Shown here one piece after another: positions 43,586-52,478 of a stretch of DNA of 64,000 nt. This DNA comes from Microvirga massiliensis. Lineage in GTDB: Bacteria; Pseudomonadota; Alphaproteobacteria; Rhizobiales; Beijerinckiaceae. The first letter of the stretch is position 1; each line of letters opens with the position of its first letter. Made by a program: the position numbers and the translations under genes. The stretch lies in NCBI RefSeq assembly GCF_001006805.1, contig NZ_LN811361.1:67248-131247 (forward strand). The letters run 5' to 3'. The notes below the pieces were generated by a model. That model did not search any database. It was not told where the DNA came from and saw nothing but the letters and a program-made list of their open reading frames with translations.

Positions 43586-44574
43586 TGCGAGCGATGGTTC
43601 TGCACGCGCCTGGAACGGAGCTTGTTCCCGAGGAACGAAGCCTGCCCCTGCCGGGGCCGGGCGAGATCCGTCTGCAGGTCGAAGCCTGTGCGGTATGCCG
43701 TACCGATCTGCATATCATCGACCGGGACCTCCAACATCCGAAACTGCCCCTCGTTCCGGGCCACGAGATCGTCGGACGGGTCGACCAGATCGGCCCCGGC
43801 GTGACGGGTTTCACCTTGGGTGAGCGCGTGGGCGTCCCTTGGCTGGGCGGGACTTGCGGGTGCTGCACTTATTGCGTCGAGGAGCGGGAGAACCTGTGCA
43901 ACGCGCCAGTCTTCACGGGGTATACGCGCGACGGCGGCTTCGCGACCCACGCTGTCGCGAATGCGGCCTTTTCGATCAAGCTGGGGGCCTTCGATGATCC
44001 CGCCTCCGCAGCGCCCCTGCTGTGTGCGGGCCTCATCGGCTGGCGTTCGCTGGTGGCGGCAGGCGACTGTTCGCGTACGATCGGCCTCTACGGTTTCGGC
44101 GCAGCCGCCCACATCATTGCGCAGGTCTGCGTCAGGCAGGGACGGCGGGTCTTTGCCTTCACGCGACGCGGTGACGAGACGGCGCAAACCTTCGCCCGCG
44201 AGCTCGGAGCCGCCTGGGCCGGTGATTCCGAGCAGATGCCACCGGAGCCGCTCGATGCGGCCATCATCTTCGCGCCGGTCGGTTCCCTGGTTCCGGCGGC
44301 TCTTAAGGCCGTGCGCAAGGGCGGTCGTGTCGTCTGCGGCGGCATCCACATGAGCGACATTCCCTCGTTCCCCTATCGCCTCCTCTGGGAGGAGCGGCAG
44401 GTCGTCTCCGTCGCCAATCTCACCCGGGCCGATGCCGTCGATTTCTTTGCGTTCGCATCGACGGCAAACCTTCATACCGAGACCGTCGAGTATGATCTGG
44501 CTCGAGCGAACGAGGCTCTTGCAGATCTGCGCGAGGGCCGATTGCGCGGTGCCGCCGTGCTGGTGCCGAGATAG
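43585..44574 (+). CDS. Zinc-dependent alcohol dehydrogenase family protein
   Basis: A 329-residue MDR enzyme: catalytic zinc site CAVCRTDLH and PGHEIVGRV, structural zinc loop GTCGCCTYCVEERENLC with four cysteines, and the dinucleotide motif GLYGFGAAAHI. Resembles AdhP-like and 'alcohol dehydrogenase AdhA' proteins that use NAD(P)H on primary alcohols and aldehydes. Overlaps the BBE flavoprotein by one base (TGATG), suggesting a two-step oxidation, though the substrate is unknown. Confidence 0.88.
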   Translation: MRAMVLHAPGTELVPEERSLPLPGPGEIRLQVEACAVCRTDLHIIDRDLQHPKLPLVPGHEIVGRVDQIGPGVTGFTLGERVGVPWLGGTCGCCTYCVEERENLCNAPVFTGYTRDGGFATHAVANAAFSIKLGAFDDPASAAPLLCAGLIGWRSLVAAGDCSRTIGLYGFGAAAHIIAQVCVRQGRRVFAFTRRGDETAQTFARELGAAWAGDSEQMPPEPLDAAIIFAPVGSLVPAALKAVRKGGRVVCGGIHMSDIPSFPYRLLWEERQVVSVANLTRADAVDFFAFASTANLHTETVEYDLARANEALADLREGRLRGAAVLVPR

Positions 44575-44638
44575 ACGACCTACGAAGATAGGTTCAGAAA
44601 ACCCGGAAGCTCGCAGGTTCTAAACGGTTTACCTCGCT

Positions 44639-45697
44639 TTAAAACGAGGCAACATGACGGATCGCGTCGGCGATATCCACCTCCATCGCCTGCGCGACCG
44701 GTTGCCGGTAATGGACGGTGTCGAAAAAGAACTCCGGATTGCGGTTCTCTGACCTGTCGACGCGCCAATCGACCACGGCCGACCGAGCGTGGGCCTGCGC
44801 GACCGTCGAGATGGCTGCCTTGCAGGCGCGATCGACGAAGGCCTGCTCGGCTCCGGGAAGCAGGCGGTTCTTGTAGCTCGGCGGCATCACCAGGATCAGG
44901 GCCGTCTCCTCCGGCAGCGACGCCGCGACTTTCTTCAGTCGATCGAGCGCGGGGAATCGCCTCTGTCCCTCCTGGGGATCCCGGTCCAGGAGCTGAGCAT
45001 CGGAATGGGGTGTCTCCTCCAGGCGTTTCCGGAGGGCTGGGTCATTCGTGTAGCCCAGGCGGATATAGTCGGGCTCGTAGTCCCAGTAGCCGTCCGGGCG
45101 CGCGCGCTCGGGATCGCCCTGGAAGATATAGGCGAGGCGGCGCGGCAGTTCCTCCAGGATATCATAGCGGAGCAGGCCGCGAGCGTATTCCATGGGATCT
45201 GCGCTGTAGAGCCAGAACGGGAAGGGCTTGTCGTTCGGCAGATCCGGATTGGACGTGCACCACATGTCGTCGATGCTCACGACGAGCGCCTTGGGCGTCT
45301 CTGTGCGGTGCCGCAGGAACCAGTCGATGAGTGCCAAGTGCTCCTTCGGCCCGGAGCCGGGAACCGCCAGCTGAACGAAGTCAACTCCGGTGGTCGCTTT
45401 CAGGCGCTCGGGTGAAATGATCTGGATGCGTGAATTCCCGGTGATCGCGGCATTGAAGGCCGGGTCCCGCCCCCGGCTCGGATTGGCGGTGCGCGGTCCT
45501 TGCGGCCTGACGCCCGGCTTCTCGAACAAGGTCGAGCGGCCGGTATCATAAGGATCGACCGCATAAGCGACTCCGACTACGGCGGCCAAAAGGGCGAGCG
45601 TCACGCCAACGAGCGTGACGGCGAAGCGCAGCCATTGCACCCGCGCGGGATTCTCTGCCGCCTCAGAACTGGAAGTAGATGAACTCGTAATTCGCAT
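44639..45697 (-). CDS. SGNH/AlgX-like membrane-anchored protein, partner of MBOAT acyltransferase
   Basis: A 352-residue protein. One N-terminal transmembrane helix (VTLVGVTLALLAAVVGVAYA) puts the domain in the periplasm. ITGNSRIQIISPERL resembles the first SGNH block (with Asn-Ser), ALVVSIDDMWC a second block, and FFFDTVHYRQPVAQAM the terminal D-x-x-H block. Companion proteins of MBOAT enzymes in alginate-type acetylation have this form. The ATG at 45697 (or 45700) lies inside the end of the MBOAT gene, an overlap of about 35 bases. Confidence 0.68.
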   Translation of the reverse strand: MRITSSSTSSSEAAENPARVQWLRFAVTLVGVTLALLAAVVGVAYAVDPYDTGRSTLFEKPGVRPQGPRTANPSRGRDPAFNAAITGNSRIQIISPERLKATTGVDFVQLAVPGSGPKEHLALIDWFLRHRTETPKALVVSIDDMWCTSNPDLPNDKPFPFWLYSADPMEYARGLLRYDILEELPRRLAYIFQGDPERARPDGYWDYEPDYIRLGYTNDPALRKRLEETPHSDAQLLDRDPQEGQRRFPALDRLKKVAASLPEETALILVMPPSYKNRLLPGAEQAFVDRACKAAISTVAQAHARSAVVDWRVDRSENRNPEFFFDTVHYRQPVAQAMEVDIADAIRHVASF

Positions 45698-47036
45698 CAT
45701 CGCCGATCTTGAACAGCACGACCAGGAATAGAATCGCAAAGAGAGCCGCGATCCAGCGGCGCGGCGGCAACGTATGGACGAAGGTCCAGGCAGTCGGGCC
45801 GATCATCGCGATGGCCGCGCCGACCGCCAAGGCCCGCCACTTCATCGTGAAGCCGTCCGCCCCAAACCCCAACAGCGCTCTGTAGAAATTGCCCGCCACC
45901 GCCAAGGTTTCGGCTCTGAAAATCACCAGGGTCAGGGCGAAGAACGTGAAGGTCAGGAACCAGCCGAGCAGGCTCGGCATGGATAGACCGGCCTTGCGCC
46001 AGAGCACGATGATAATTAGGCCGATGCCTTGGAGCGCCCCCCAGACCAGAAAGTTCCATCCCGCACCGTGCCAGAGGCCACCCAGCGTCATGGTTGCCAG
46101 GAGCGCGCCGAGCTGGACCGCAAGGCCGCGCCGGCTGCCGCCGAGCGGGATGTAGAGATAGTCCCGCAGGAAGCGCGACAGGGTCATGTGCCAGCGCCGC
46201 CACAGGTCCGCCAGTGACGTAGCCCGGTAGGGAACGTCGAAATTCTGGGGCAGCACGATGCCGAACAGGAGCCCGAGCCCCAGGGCCATGTCGGTGTAGC
46301 CCGAGAAATCGAAATAGACCTGGAACGTGAATCCGAGCGCTCCCTGCAGCGCCTCGCCCATGTCGAGCGCCTGGCCGGCCGCCGCTGCGGCGAAGATCGG
46401 GTTGGTGTATTCCGCGAGTTGGTCGCCCAGGAAAACCTTCTTGGCGAGCCCAATGACCAACAGCATCAGGCCGCGCGAGAAGCGCTCCTCTGCGTCACGG
46501 CGCTGATAGGGCCGCTCGTCGAACTGGTGCATGATCTCGCTCCAGCGCACGAGCGGGCCGGCGAGAACCTGCGGGAAGAAGGCGATGTAGAGCCCGTAGC
46601 GGACGAGGTCGTAGCGCGGCGCTTTGCCGGCCCTAAGGTCCGTGAGATACATGATGTGGTGGAACGTGAAGAACGAGATCCCGAGCGGAAGCGCGATGTC
46701 GAAGTGGGGCGCCCGAATGCCGGGGATCACATCCACGAAATCGGCGAAGAAGTTGAAATACTTGAAGAACCCGAGGACGAGGAGGTTCACCGCGATGGCG
46801 AGTGGGATCAGGACATCCCGTCCCGAACGGGTGAAAGCTTGGGCGATCAGCCAGTTCACCACGATGGATCCCACCAGAAGCGGCGCGAAGCGCCAGTCCC
46901 AGTAGCTGTAGAAGAGCAGCGACAGAGCCAAGAGGACGGGCAGGCGCCATTCCGGCTTGAAGCGCTCCACGAGCCAGTGGATCAGGAGCGCGGCCGGCAA
47001 AAAGGCGAACAGGAAGACGAATGAGTTGAAGAGCAT
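45663..47036 (-). CDS. MBOAT family O-acyltransferase (AlgI-like)
   Basis: A 457-residue polytopic membrane acyltransferase. The catalytic histidine is in LGGLWHGAGWNFLVWG; other family marks are NSFVFLFAFLPAALLIHW, FFKYFNFFADF, LPLGISFFTFHHIMYL, and SLADLWRRWHMTLSRFLRDY with YIPLGGSRRG. It moves acetyl or another acyl group across the inner membrane for O-acylation of an exported polysaccharide. It is followed, with overlap, by an SGNH-like partner gene; no glycosyltransferase or polymerase genes are in the window, so the target polymer is unknown. Confidence 0.9.
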   Translation of the reverse strand: MLFNSFVFLFAFLPAALLIHWLVERFKPEWRLPVLLALSLLFYSYWDWRFAPLLVGSIVVNWLIAQAFTRSGRDVLIPLAIAVNLLVLGFFKYFNFFADFVDVIPGIRAPHFDIALPLGISFFTFHHIMYLTDLRAGKAPRYDLVRYGLYIAFFPQVLAGPLVRWSEIMHQFDERPYQRRDAEERFSRGLMLLVIGLAKKVFLGDQLAEYTNPIFAAAAAGQALDMGEALQGALGFTFQVYFDFSGYTDMALGLGLLFGIVLPQNFDVPYRATSLADLWRRWHMTLSRFLRDYLYIPLGGSRRGLAVQLGALLATMTLGGLWHGAGWNFLVWGALQGIGLIIIVLWRKAGLSMPSLLGWFLTFTFFALTLVIFRAETLAVAGNFYRALLGFGADGFTMKWRALAVGAAIAMIGPTAWTFVHTLPPRRWIAALFAILFLVVLFKIGDDANYEFIYFQF

Positions 47037-47465
47037 CGCCGTTGAGCATCATCGGACGGCGCGCAAAACCCCTTCCGCGCCAAGAGGGCGCGCACTTCTG
47101 AGGCTATGCGTGGCCGGCCCCCACGAGGTGGTCCGATTCGGTTGTTAGAGCATGATCGGTCGCGGCGCTACCATTGGATAGCGGACGGAGTCGTCCGGGC
47201 TTCCCAAGGCAACCCAAGCACGACCTCTGGTGCGGATGGTCTGGAGGCGCATGAGTACAAACATTTACGTTGTTGCATGGACCCAAGTCGGGCTATGGCA
47301 GGTGCCGCCGGAAGACGGACCTGGAGCAACCGTCAACGGGCGGCTCCTGCGTAGCTGAGTTCCCATTAATTTTACGTAAGGGAATGGCGCCGCTGGTCCA
47401 AGACTTTGCCTCCAACCACTCGTAATTTGGCAGAATTGTGACTGCTGGATCAGCAAGGATCAGGT
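47037..47465. other. Intergenic region, nothing recognised
   Basis: About 430 bases between the divergent MBOAT and SGNH genes. The part from 47240 to 47440 is visibly richer in A and T than its surroundings, which would suit promoters. No gene, repeat or strong hairpin is supported. Confidence 0.35.
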
Positions 47466-48221
47466 ATGACTATCCCTCGCTCTCGGGGAAGATCCGCGCT
47501 GGGCGCAGGCCACTATCGCGCGCGGTTGCATGTCATTCTTATGGTCTGCGGGCTCATTGTAATGGCCGGAGGGATCGGGTGGTCGATTGGCGCTTACATG
47601 ACCAAAGACGATTTCAATGCGGAGACCTATGCACGCCAGCGGATCCCGGTCATCAACGCCAAGATGCGGGACACGACTCCGGGATTCATCCTCTTTGTAG
47701 GAGATAGCCATGTCGACCTGTATCGCGAGCCCAGCACCCTCTGTGGGCGGGACACCGTCAATGCAGGTCTGAGCGGCACGAATAGCAAGGTCTATGCGAA
47801 TGCCCTCGAACGGCTAACCTTCCCGCGCAAGGCCGCACTTGCGGTTCTGACAATCGGAACGAACGACCTCCTGCGCAAGAGAAAGCCCGATCCAGAATCC
47901 TATAAGGCAAATATCGAGCGCATTCTGAACACGCTCGAAGGCAAAGCGGATCTCGTCGTTGCGACAGCAATCCCCCCGATCGATAAGCAATTGGCTCGCT
48001 ACTTCAACGTGGACGCAATAGAGTCCTACTCCACGACTCTGGCCGGCGTCTGCGCTCGCTTCGAAAGCTGCATCTACCAGGACCCATACAAGGACTTGCG
48101 TCATGCCGAAGGATTCGGCCTCGCAAAGCCTGGTGCCATGGCAGACGGCCTGCACGTGAAGTCCTATCGCGACATTTACGAGCGTCTCCCACTGTGCCGT
48201 ATTCTCTCGGCCGCGCGGTAG
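47466..48221 (+). CDS. SGNH/GDSL-like hydrolase, membrane anchored
   Basis: A 251-residue protein. After a short cytoplasmic start it has one transmembrane helix (VILMVCGLIVMAGGIGWSIG) and then an SGNH domain: block I FILFVGDSHVDLY with the Ser, block III AVLTIGTNDLLRK with the oxyanion Asn, and block V MADGLHVKSYRDIY with Asp and His. It is therefore a likely active periplasmic esterase or acyltransferase. Divergent from the MBOAT/SGNH pair, which may share the same polysaccharide. Confidence 0.8.
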   Translation: MTIPRSRGRSALGAGHYRARLHVILMVCGLIVMAGGIGWSIGAYMTKDDFNAETYARQRIPVINAKMRDTTPGFILFVGDSHVDLYREPSTLCGRDTVNAGLSGTNSKVYANALERLTFPRKAALAVLTIGTNDLLRKRKPDPESYKANIERILNTLEGKADLVVATAIPPIDKQLARYFNVDAIESYSTTLAGVCARFESCIYQDPYKDLRHAEGFGLAKPGAMADGLHVKSYRDIYERLPLCRILSAAR

Positions 48222-48289
48222 TGGGAGGCCACGTTCCCCTTTCCGCTGTTCGCGCACTCGATCGAGGCGAACCTGCTGCGAGCGGCTCC

Positions 48290-49526
48290 AGGGAGGCCTG
48301 GAGGGCACGGGTCGCTCCGGCGGCAGAATCCACGGCACCAGAGTGACGGTCACGACCAGCGCGACGAGCGTGAAGGGCACCCCGATGCGGGCGAAATCGA
48401 AAAACGTATAGTTGCCGGGACCCGTGACGAGAGTGCTCACCGGCGACGAAACCGGTATCATGAAGGCTGCGGAAGCGGCGAGCGCGACTGTCATCGCGAA
48501 GGGGCGGGGCGAGGCGCCCATCGTCTCTCCGACCGTCAGGGCAATCGGAGCCATGAGCACGGCGGTCGCGGTGTTCGAGATGAATAGTCCGAGCAGTGCG
48601 GTTACCGCAAAGATTCCGGCAAGCGCGATGCGCGGGCTCACGTCACCAATGACGCCAACGAGCGCATGAGCAGCGAGATCGACACCACCGCTTTTCTGCA
48701 ATGCTGCCGCGAACGGCAGCATTCCAACAATCGACACGATTGTCGGCCAGTGGATCGAATGGTATGCGCTCTCCAGGTCGACGCAGCAGAAGAGGCCTAT
48801 GAGAAGGCAGCCGATCAAGGCCGCCAGGTCATTCGGAACGACCCGCCTCGCCGGTGCGTATTCCTCAATCCATTGTCCGAGTCACGGCTGCCTTCCCGCC
48901 GCCGCAGGCGCGACGCTCGCCCTCGCAAGCCAGGGACGCGCCATCAGCACGTAGCCGATCGCCAGAACCAGCAGAGGAATCCCGAGCGGCGTGAAGCTGA
49001 AGAACGAAAAGCCCTGGTACCCGCGCCGAACGAGTTCGCCGTGCGCGACGAGATTCGGGGCCGTCCCGATCAGAGTCATCATTCCGCTCAGCAATCCCGC
49101 GACGCTGAGCGGCATCATAGGAGGACCCGGGGCAATCCCGGTCTTTCGTGCAACTCACAAGACGATCGGAATGAAAATGGCGACGACGCCGGTCGAGCTC
49201 GTCACCGAGCCGATGCCGGCGACCATGACCATCAGGAGGACGATCAGCCAAGCCTCGTTGCGCCCGGCGCGAGAGGCCAAGCGGTCGCCCAGCCGCTGGG
49301 CGATACCCGGCCGCACGAGACTGTCGCCGATCACGAACAGAACCGCGATCAGCACGATATTGGAATCGCTGAGGCCGGCCAGTGCCTCGTCGACAGTGAT
49401 CACACCGGTGAGCTGCAGTGCGACCATCATCATCAGCGCGACAGCGTCCATGCGCGGTCGGTTGAGAGTGAACATCAGGACGGCAGCGCCAAGCAGCGAC
49501 AGGACGATGGTGAGGTCGGTCGTCAT
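48290..49526 (-). pseudogene. Degraded SLC13-family permease (two in-frame TGA codons, internal deletion)
   Basis: Read in a single frame from ATG 49526 the protein begins MTTDLTIVLSLLGAAVLMF and continues through GSVTSSTGVVAIFIPIVL to a TGA at 49157-49155, resumes at once (VARKTGIAP, MPLSVAGLLSGMM, GTAPNLVAHGEL), meets a second TGA at 48884-48882, and resumes again (LGQWIEEYAP) to helices such as LFISNTATAVLMAP. All pieces are in the same frame. In intact SLC13/DASS permeases both TGA positions would usually be arginine. The usual central TrkA-C/RCK pair (about 200 residues) is missing, and no stop follows the last helix until 47814. Confidence 0.75.
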
Positions 49527-49832
49527 TCGCCCGAAATAACGCTTTCCGGCGTAAGCGTCGCGACCGCCGTCGCTCGGAAGCCCAGCCACGGCACGCAGAG
49601 ATCAGTTTCCACGCAAAGCTCAATCCGTCCGGGGCTCGCGATCCCGGCCGCAAGTCGCCCGAGATCACTGACCACGACGGGCCGGAACCCGGCTGGACAT
49701 GGCAGGCGCCGGGGCAGCCGGTGTCGTGGCACCGTCGAGGTGAGAGGGCCAGCGGTACGGATCGCCCGTCCGGCTCCGTGCGTTGGGAAGTTGCGCCGGA
49801 GGCGATCAAGTTCCGGCCCTGGATATCGGCCG

Positions 49833-51038
49833 ATGCGCCCTCTCCTCGATAGGTCTCTGGCGAGGTTCATCCTCCTGTTCGCCTTCCTGTATGGCGGGTT
49901 CGGGGTTAACTCGCCTTTCTTTCCGTCCTTTCTGAGCGCCCGCGGGCTCGAGCCCGAGGCGATCGGAGTGGTGCTCGCGGCGGGCACGGCGGTCCGCCTC
50001 GTGGCGGCGCCGGTGGCCGGGCAGGTCGCGGACAGGCTCGATGCCAGCCGCACCATCCTCGCGCTCAGCCTCGCGGGGGCGGCGCTCGTCGCCCTCGGCT
50101 ATCTAACCGCACGGGGCTTCTGGCCGCTCCTCTTGACTGGCCTCGTCTCGGCGATCGCGCTGGCTCCGCTGGCGCCCGTGGCCGACGCTCTGGCGCTCGG
50201 CGCATCGGAACAGCGCGATGCGACCGGACGCCGTGCCTTCGACTATGGTTGGGTCCGCGGTGCCGGCTCGGCGGCATTCATCCTCGGCTCGCTCGTCTCC
50301 GGGCAGGTGATTGGGCAATTCGGCCTGACGTCGATTCTGGTGCTCCAAGCGGCCCTGTTCGCGGTCGCTTGCCTGTTCGCATTCCGCGTGCCGGAGCAGA
50401 GCTTACCGGCTGGCCAGGAGGCCTCGTCTCCGAGCGATCCTGCCGAGAGCACACACGGCCTATGGCGGCTGCTCGCAATCCCTCTTTATCGCCGAGTGAT
50501 CATCGTCGCCGCGCTCGTCTTCGGCAGCCACGCGATGCACGACGGCTTCGCGGTCATCCGCTGGAGGGAAGCTGGCATCGGCCCCGAACTGATCAGCCTG
50601 CTCTGGTCTGAGTCGGTGGCAGCCGAGGTCGTGATTTTCTTTCTCATCGGCCCGAGGCTGCTGGACCGGATCGGGCCAGCGCACGCAGCCGCCCTTTGCG
50701 CGGGAGCCGGGGCATTGCGTTGGATCGTCATGTCCCAGACCGCATGGGTGCCGGCCCTGATGCTGATCCAGCCGCTGCACGGCCTCACCTTCGCGTTCCT
50801 GCACCTCGCCTGCATGCGGCTCTTGAGCGAGATCGTGCCGAGCGGCCTCGCGGCAACGGCCCTCACGGTCTACGGCACGCTCGGTGCCGGCCTGTCCTCG
50901 GTTCTCCTGACTCTCGCGTCCGGCCCCCTCTACGGCAGGCTTGGACCCGAGGGATTCCTCGCGATGGCAGCTCTGTGTGTCCTTGCAGTGCCGGTAACAC
51001 TCACGCTCAGGTTGCCTACCGATGCGCAAAGGTCTTGA
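49833..51038 (+). CDS. MFS transporter (HcaT/LacY-like)
   Basis: A 401-residue transporter with 12 predicted helices. Its first helix FILLFAFLYGGFGVNSPFFP and motif A-like QVADRLDASR, plus HDGFAVIRWREAG in the seventh-helix region, resemble the 3-phenylpropionate (HcaT/MFS_1_like) subgroup. The real start is ATG 49833; the frame is open much further upstream (to 48666) opposite the SLC13 remnant, but that part is not a protein. Substrate unknown. Confidence 0.85.
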   Translation: MRPLLDRSLARFILLFAFLYGGFGVNSPFFPSFLSARGLEPEAIGVVLAAGTAVRLVAAPVAGQVADRLDASRTILALSLAGAALVALGYLTARGFWPLLLTGLVSAIALAPLAPVADALALGASEQRDATGRRAFDYGWVRGAGSAAFILGSLVSGQVIGQFGLTSILVLQAALFAVACLFAFRVPEQSLPAGQEASSPSDPAESTHGLWRLLAIPLYRRVIIVAALVFGSHAMHDGFAVIRWREAGIGPELISLLWSESVAAEVVIFFLIGPRLLDRIGPAHAAALCAGAGALRWIVMSQTAWVPALMLIQPLHGLTFAFLHLACMRLLSEIVPSGLAATALTVYGTLGAGLSSVLLTLASGPLYGRLGPEGFLAMAALCVLAVPVTLTLRLPTDAQRS

Positions 51039-51231
51039 GGCTCTACGTCGGTGGTGGGCGTGGTGTCCGATCAAGACGCTGTCCGGAGCACTGCAAAATT
51101 CTCGAAGGCACGACCGACGCCGCTCTTGACAGTGCACGACGCAGCGCTCCTGCCATGTGTTGCATGGATCGCCACCAGGAGCCCGGCTCACCAGAGTAAG
51201 GCGATCCTCCGATCCAACCGGCTCACTCGAC

Positions 51232-51561
51232 CTAATGGGACACGCAATCGTCTTTCTGAAGATCGTGGAAGCTGATGCGCACCTTCCCGACGTGCCGGTC
51301 CGGATCGGATGCTGCGCCGAGGCCGACGAGCGGGTTCATCTCACCGACTAGGCACTCGGGATCCTCTGCGGGCCTGAGCCGGACCCGGCGATGGCGGGCG
51401 TGTGCTTCGAATTCATTGAGATGGAGCAGCAGTTCACGATCCACGTCGACGTCGATGCGACAATATCTGTGATCGTCCTTGCCGTGCGCGACCTGCATTC
51501 CTTTGATCAGGTGATTGAATTCTGCAGGCCATTCGACGATAGGAGGCTGACTGGGCGACAT
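51232..51561 (-). CDS. Possible hypothetical protein
   Basis: A 109-residue frame (IVEWPAEFNHLIKGMQVAHG, DHRYCRIDVDVDRELLLHL, GEMNPLVGLGAASDP). The amino-acid composition looks like a real soluble protein, but the ribosome-binding site (GGTGAT) is weak and no family is recognised. It lies in a 650-base gap between an MFS gene and a PRC-barrel gene. Confidence 0.4.
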   Translation of the reverse strand: MSPSQPPIVEWPAEFNHLIKGMQVAHGKDDHRYCRIDVDVDRELLLHLNEFEAHARHRRVRLRPAEDPECLVGEMNPLVGLGAASDPDRHVGKVRISFHDLQKDDCVSH

Positions 51562-51693
51562 ATATCACCGATCGCTGGAAATCCTCTGCCCATAAGAGCG
51601 AGTGGGGCTGCAAGTTCCACGATAACGCACGCGTCCCGAAGCTTCTTGGCCTTTGCGATGCCTTCCGCTCGAGAGTGACAGCCCGTCAGGCAA

Positions 51694-52260
51694 CTACATC
51701 CTTGGCAGGGCGTTCCAGTAATCCTTCACCGCTTGCTCTCGGGTGCGATCAGGCCAGATCTGGTTGTCTCCATAGAAGCTCGGAGCCCGTTTGAGCTGCT
51801 CTTCCGTGATATCGGTGCGATAGCCACCGAACTCCCGGTCATAGGCGAGCTTCTCCCATGGGATTGTATGGTGATGGACTCCGATCCCGAGAAAGCCACC
51901 GAACGTGACATCCACGTAGATCACGCGGCCGCTGACCTTCTCGATCAGGAGGCGCTTGATGTTGCCGATCTGGTTTCCCTCCGGATCGTACACCGCCGTC
52001 CCCTCGACACGGTCGCTTTCGATGATGGGTTTCGGTGCGGCCGGGCGATTGACCGGCCCCCAGAGGTAGAAGCCGTTCTCCAGGATGCCGGCTGCCACGA
52101 CCGCCCGGCTGATGCCCAGGGTCCATTCCTCGTCCGGGGAGATCGTCCGTTCCAGCGTCCAGGGCCCATCGTCCGCTGGCAGCTTCTCACCCGAAGCGGC
52201 GTCGGCGAACCCGCGCAGATCAGGCGAACTGCCGGATCGGAAAACGTAATAGGTTCTCAC
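51694..52260 (-). CDS. PRC-barrel domain protein
   Basis: A 188-residue protein with GTG start, GGGAGG 7 bases upstream. The C-terminal half is a PRC-barrel: VEGTAVYDPEGNQIGNIKRL, IEKVSGRVIYVDVTFGGFLG, HTIPWEKLAYDREFGGYRTD. The N-terminal 75 residues (starting MRTYYVFRSGSSPDLRGFAD) contain no known domain. PRC-barrels bind RNA or mediate assembly; stand-alone ones in Hyphomicrobiales are linked to stress and storage, by inference only. Confidence 0.82.
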   Translation of the reverse strand: MRTYYVFRSGSSPDLRGFADAASGEKLPADDGPWTLERTISPDEEWTLGISRAVVAAGILENGFYLWGPVNRPAAPKPIIESDRVEGTAVYDPEGNQIGNIKRLLIEKVSGRVIYVDVTFGGFLGIGVHHHTIPWEKLAYDREFGGYRTDITEEQLKRAPSFYGDNQIWPDRTREQAVKDYWNALPRM

Positions 52261-52478
52261 GAGTGTCCTCCCGTCCTTGCGAGATGGGAGCCCCCAACGC
52301 TCATTGGCACACGTCCCGCGAAGGAATGCAATCTCGTTTCCTGCTGTCGCGGGCCATCACGGGCAGACGGTCCCCCACGCGCATCTCCTGTCCGAAGTGA
52401 CCCGGTCGCCGAGGTTCACACTTCGTTCCGAATACCGCATGCTGCGGGTGATTTGCCCAAGGATGCCCGGATCGGCCG

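Noticed and set aside
48666..49832. Long plus-strand extension upstream of the MFS transporter
   Set aside because: It is antisense to the SLC13 remnant and has no family likeness; the MFS protein starts at 49833.
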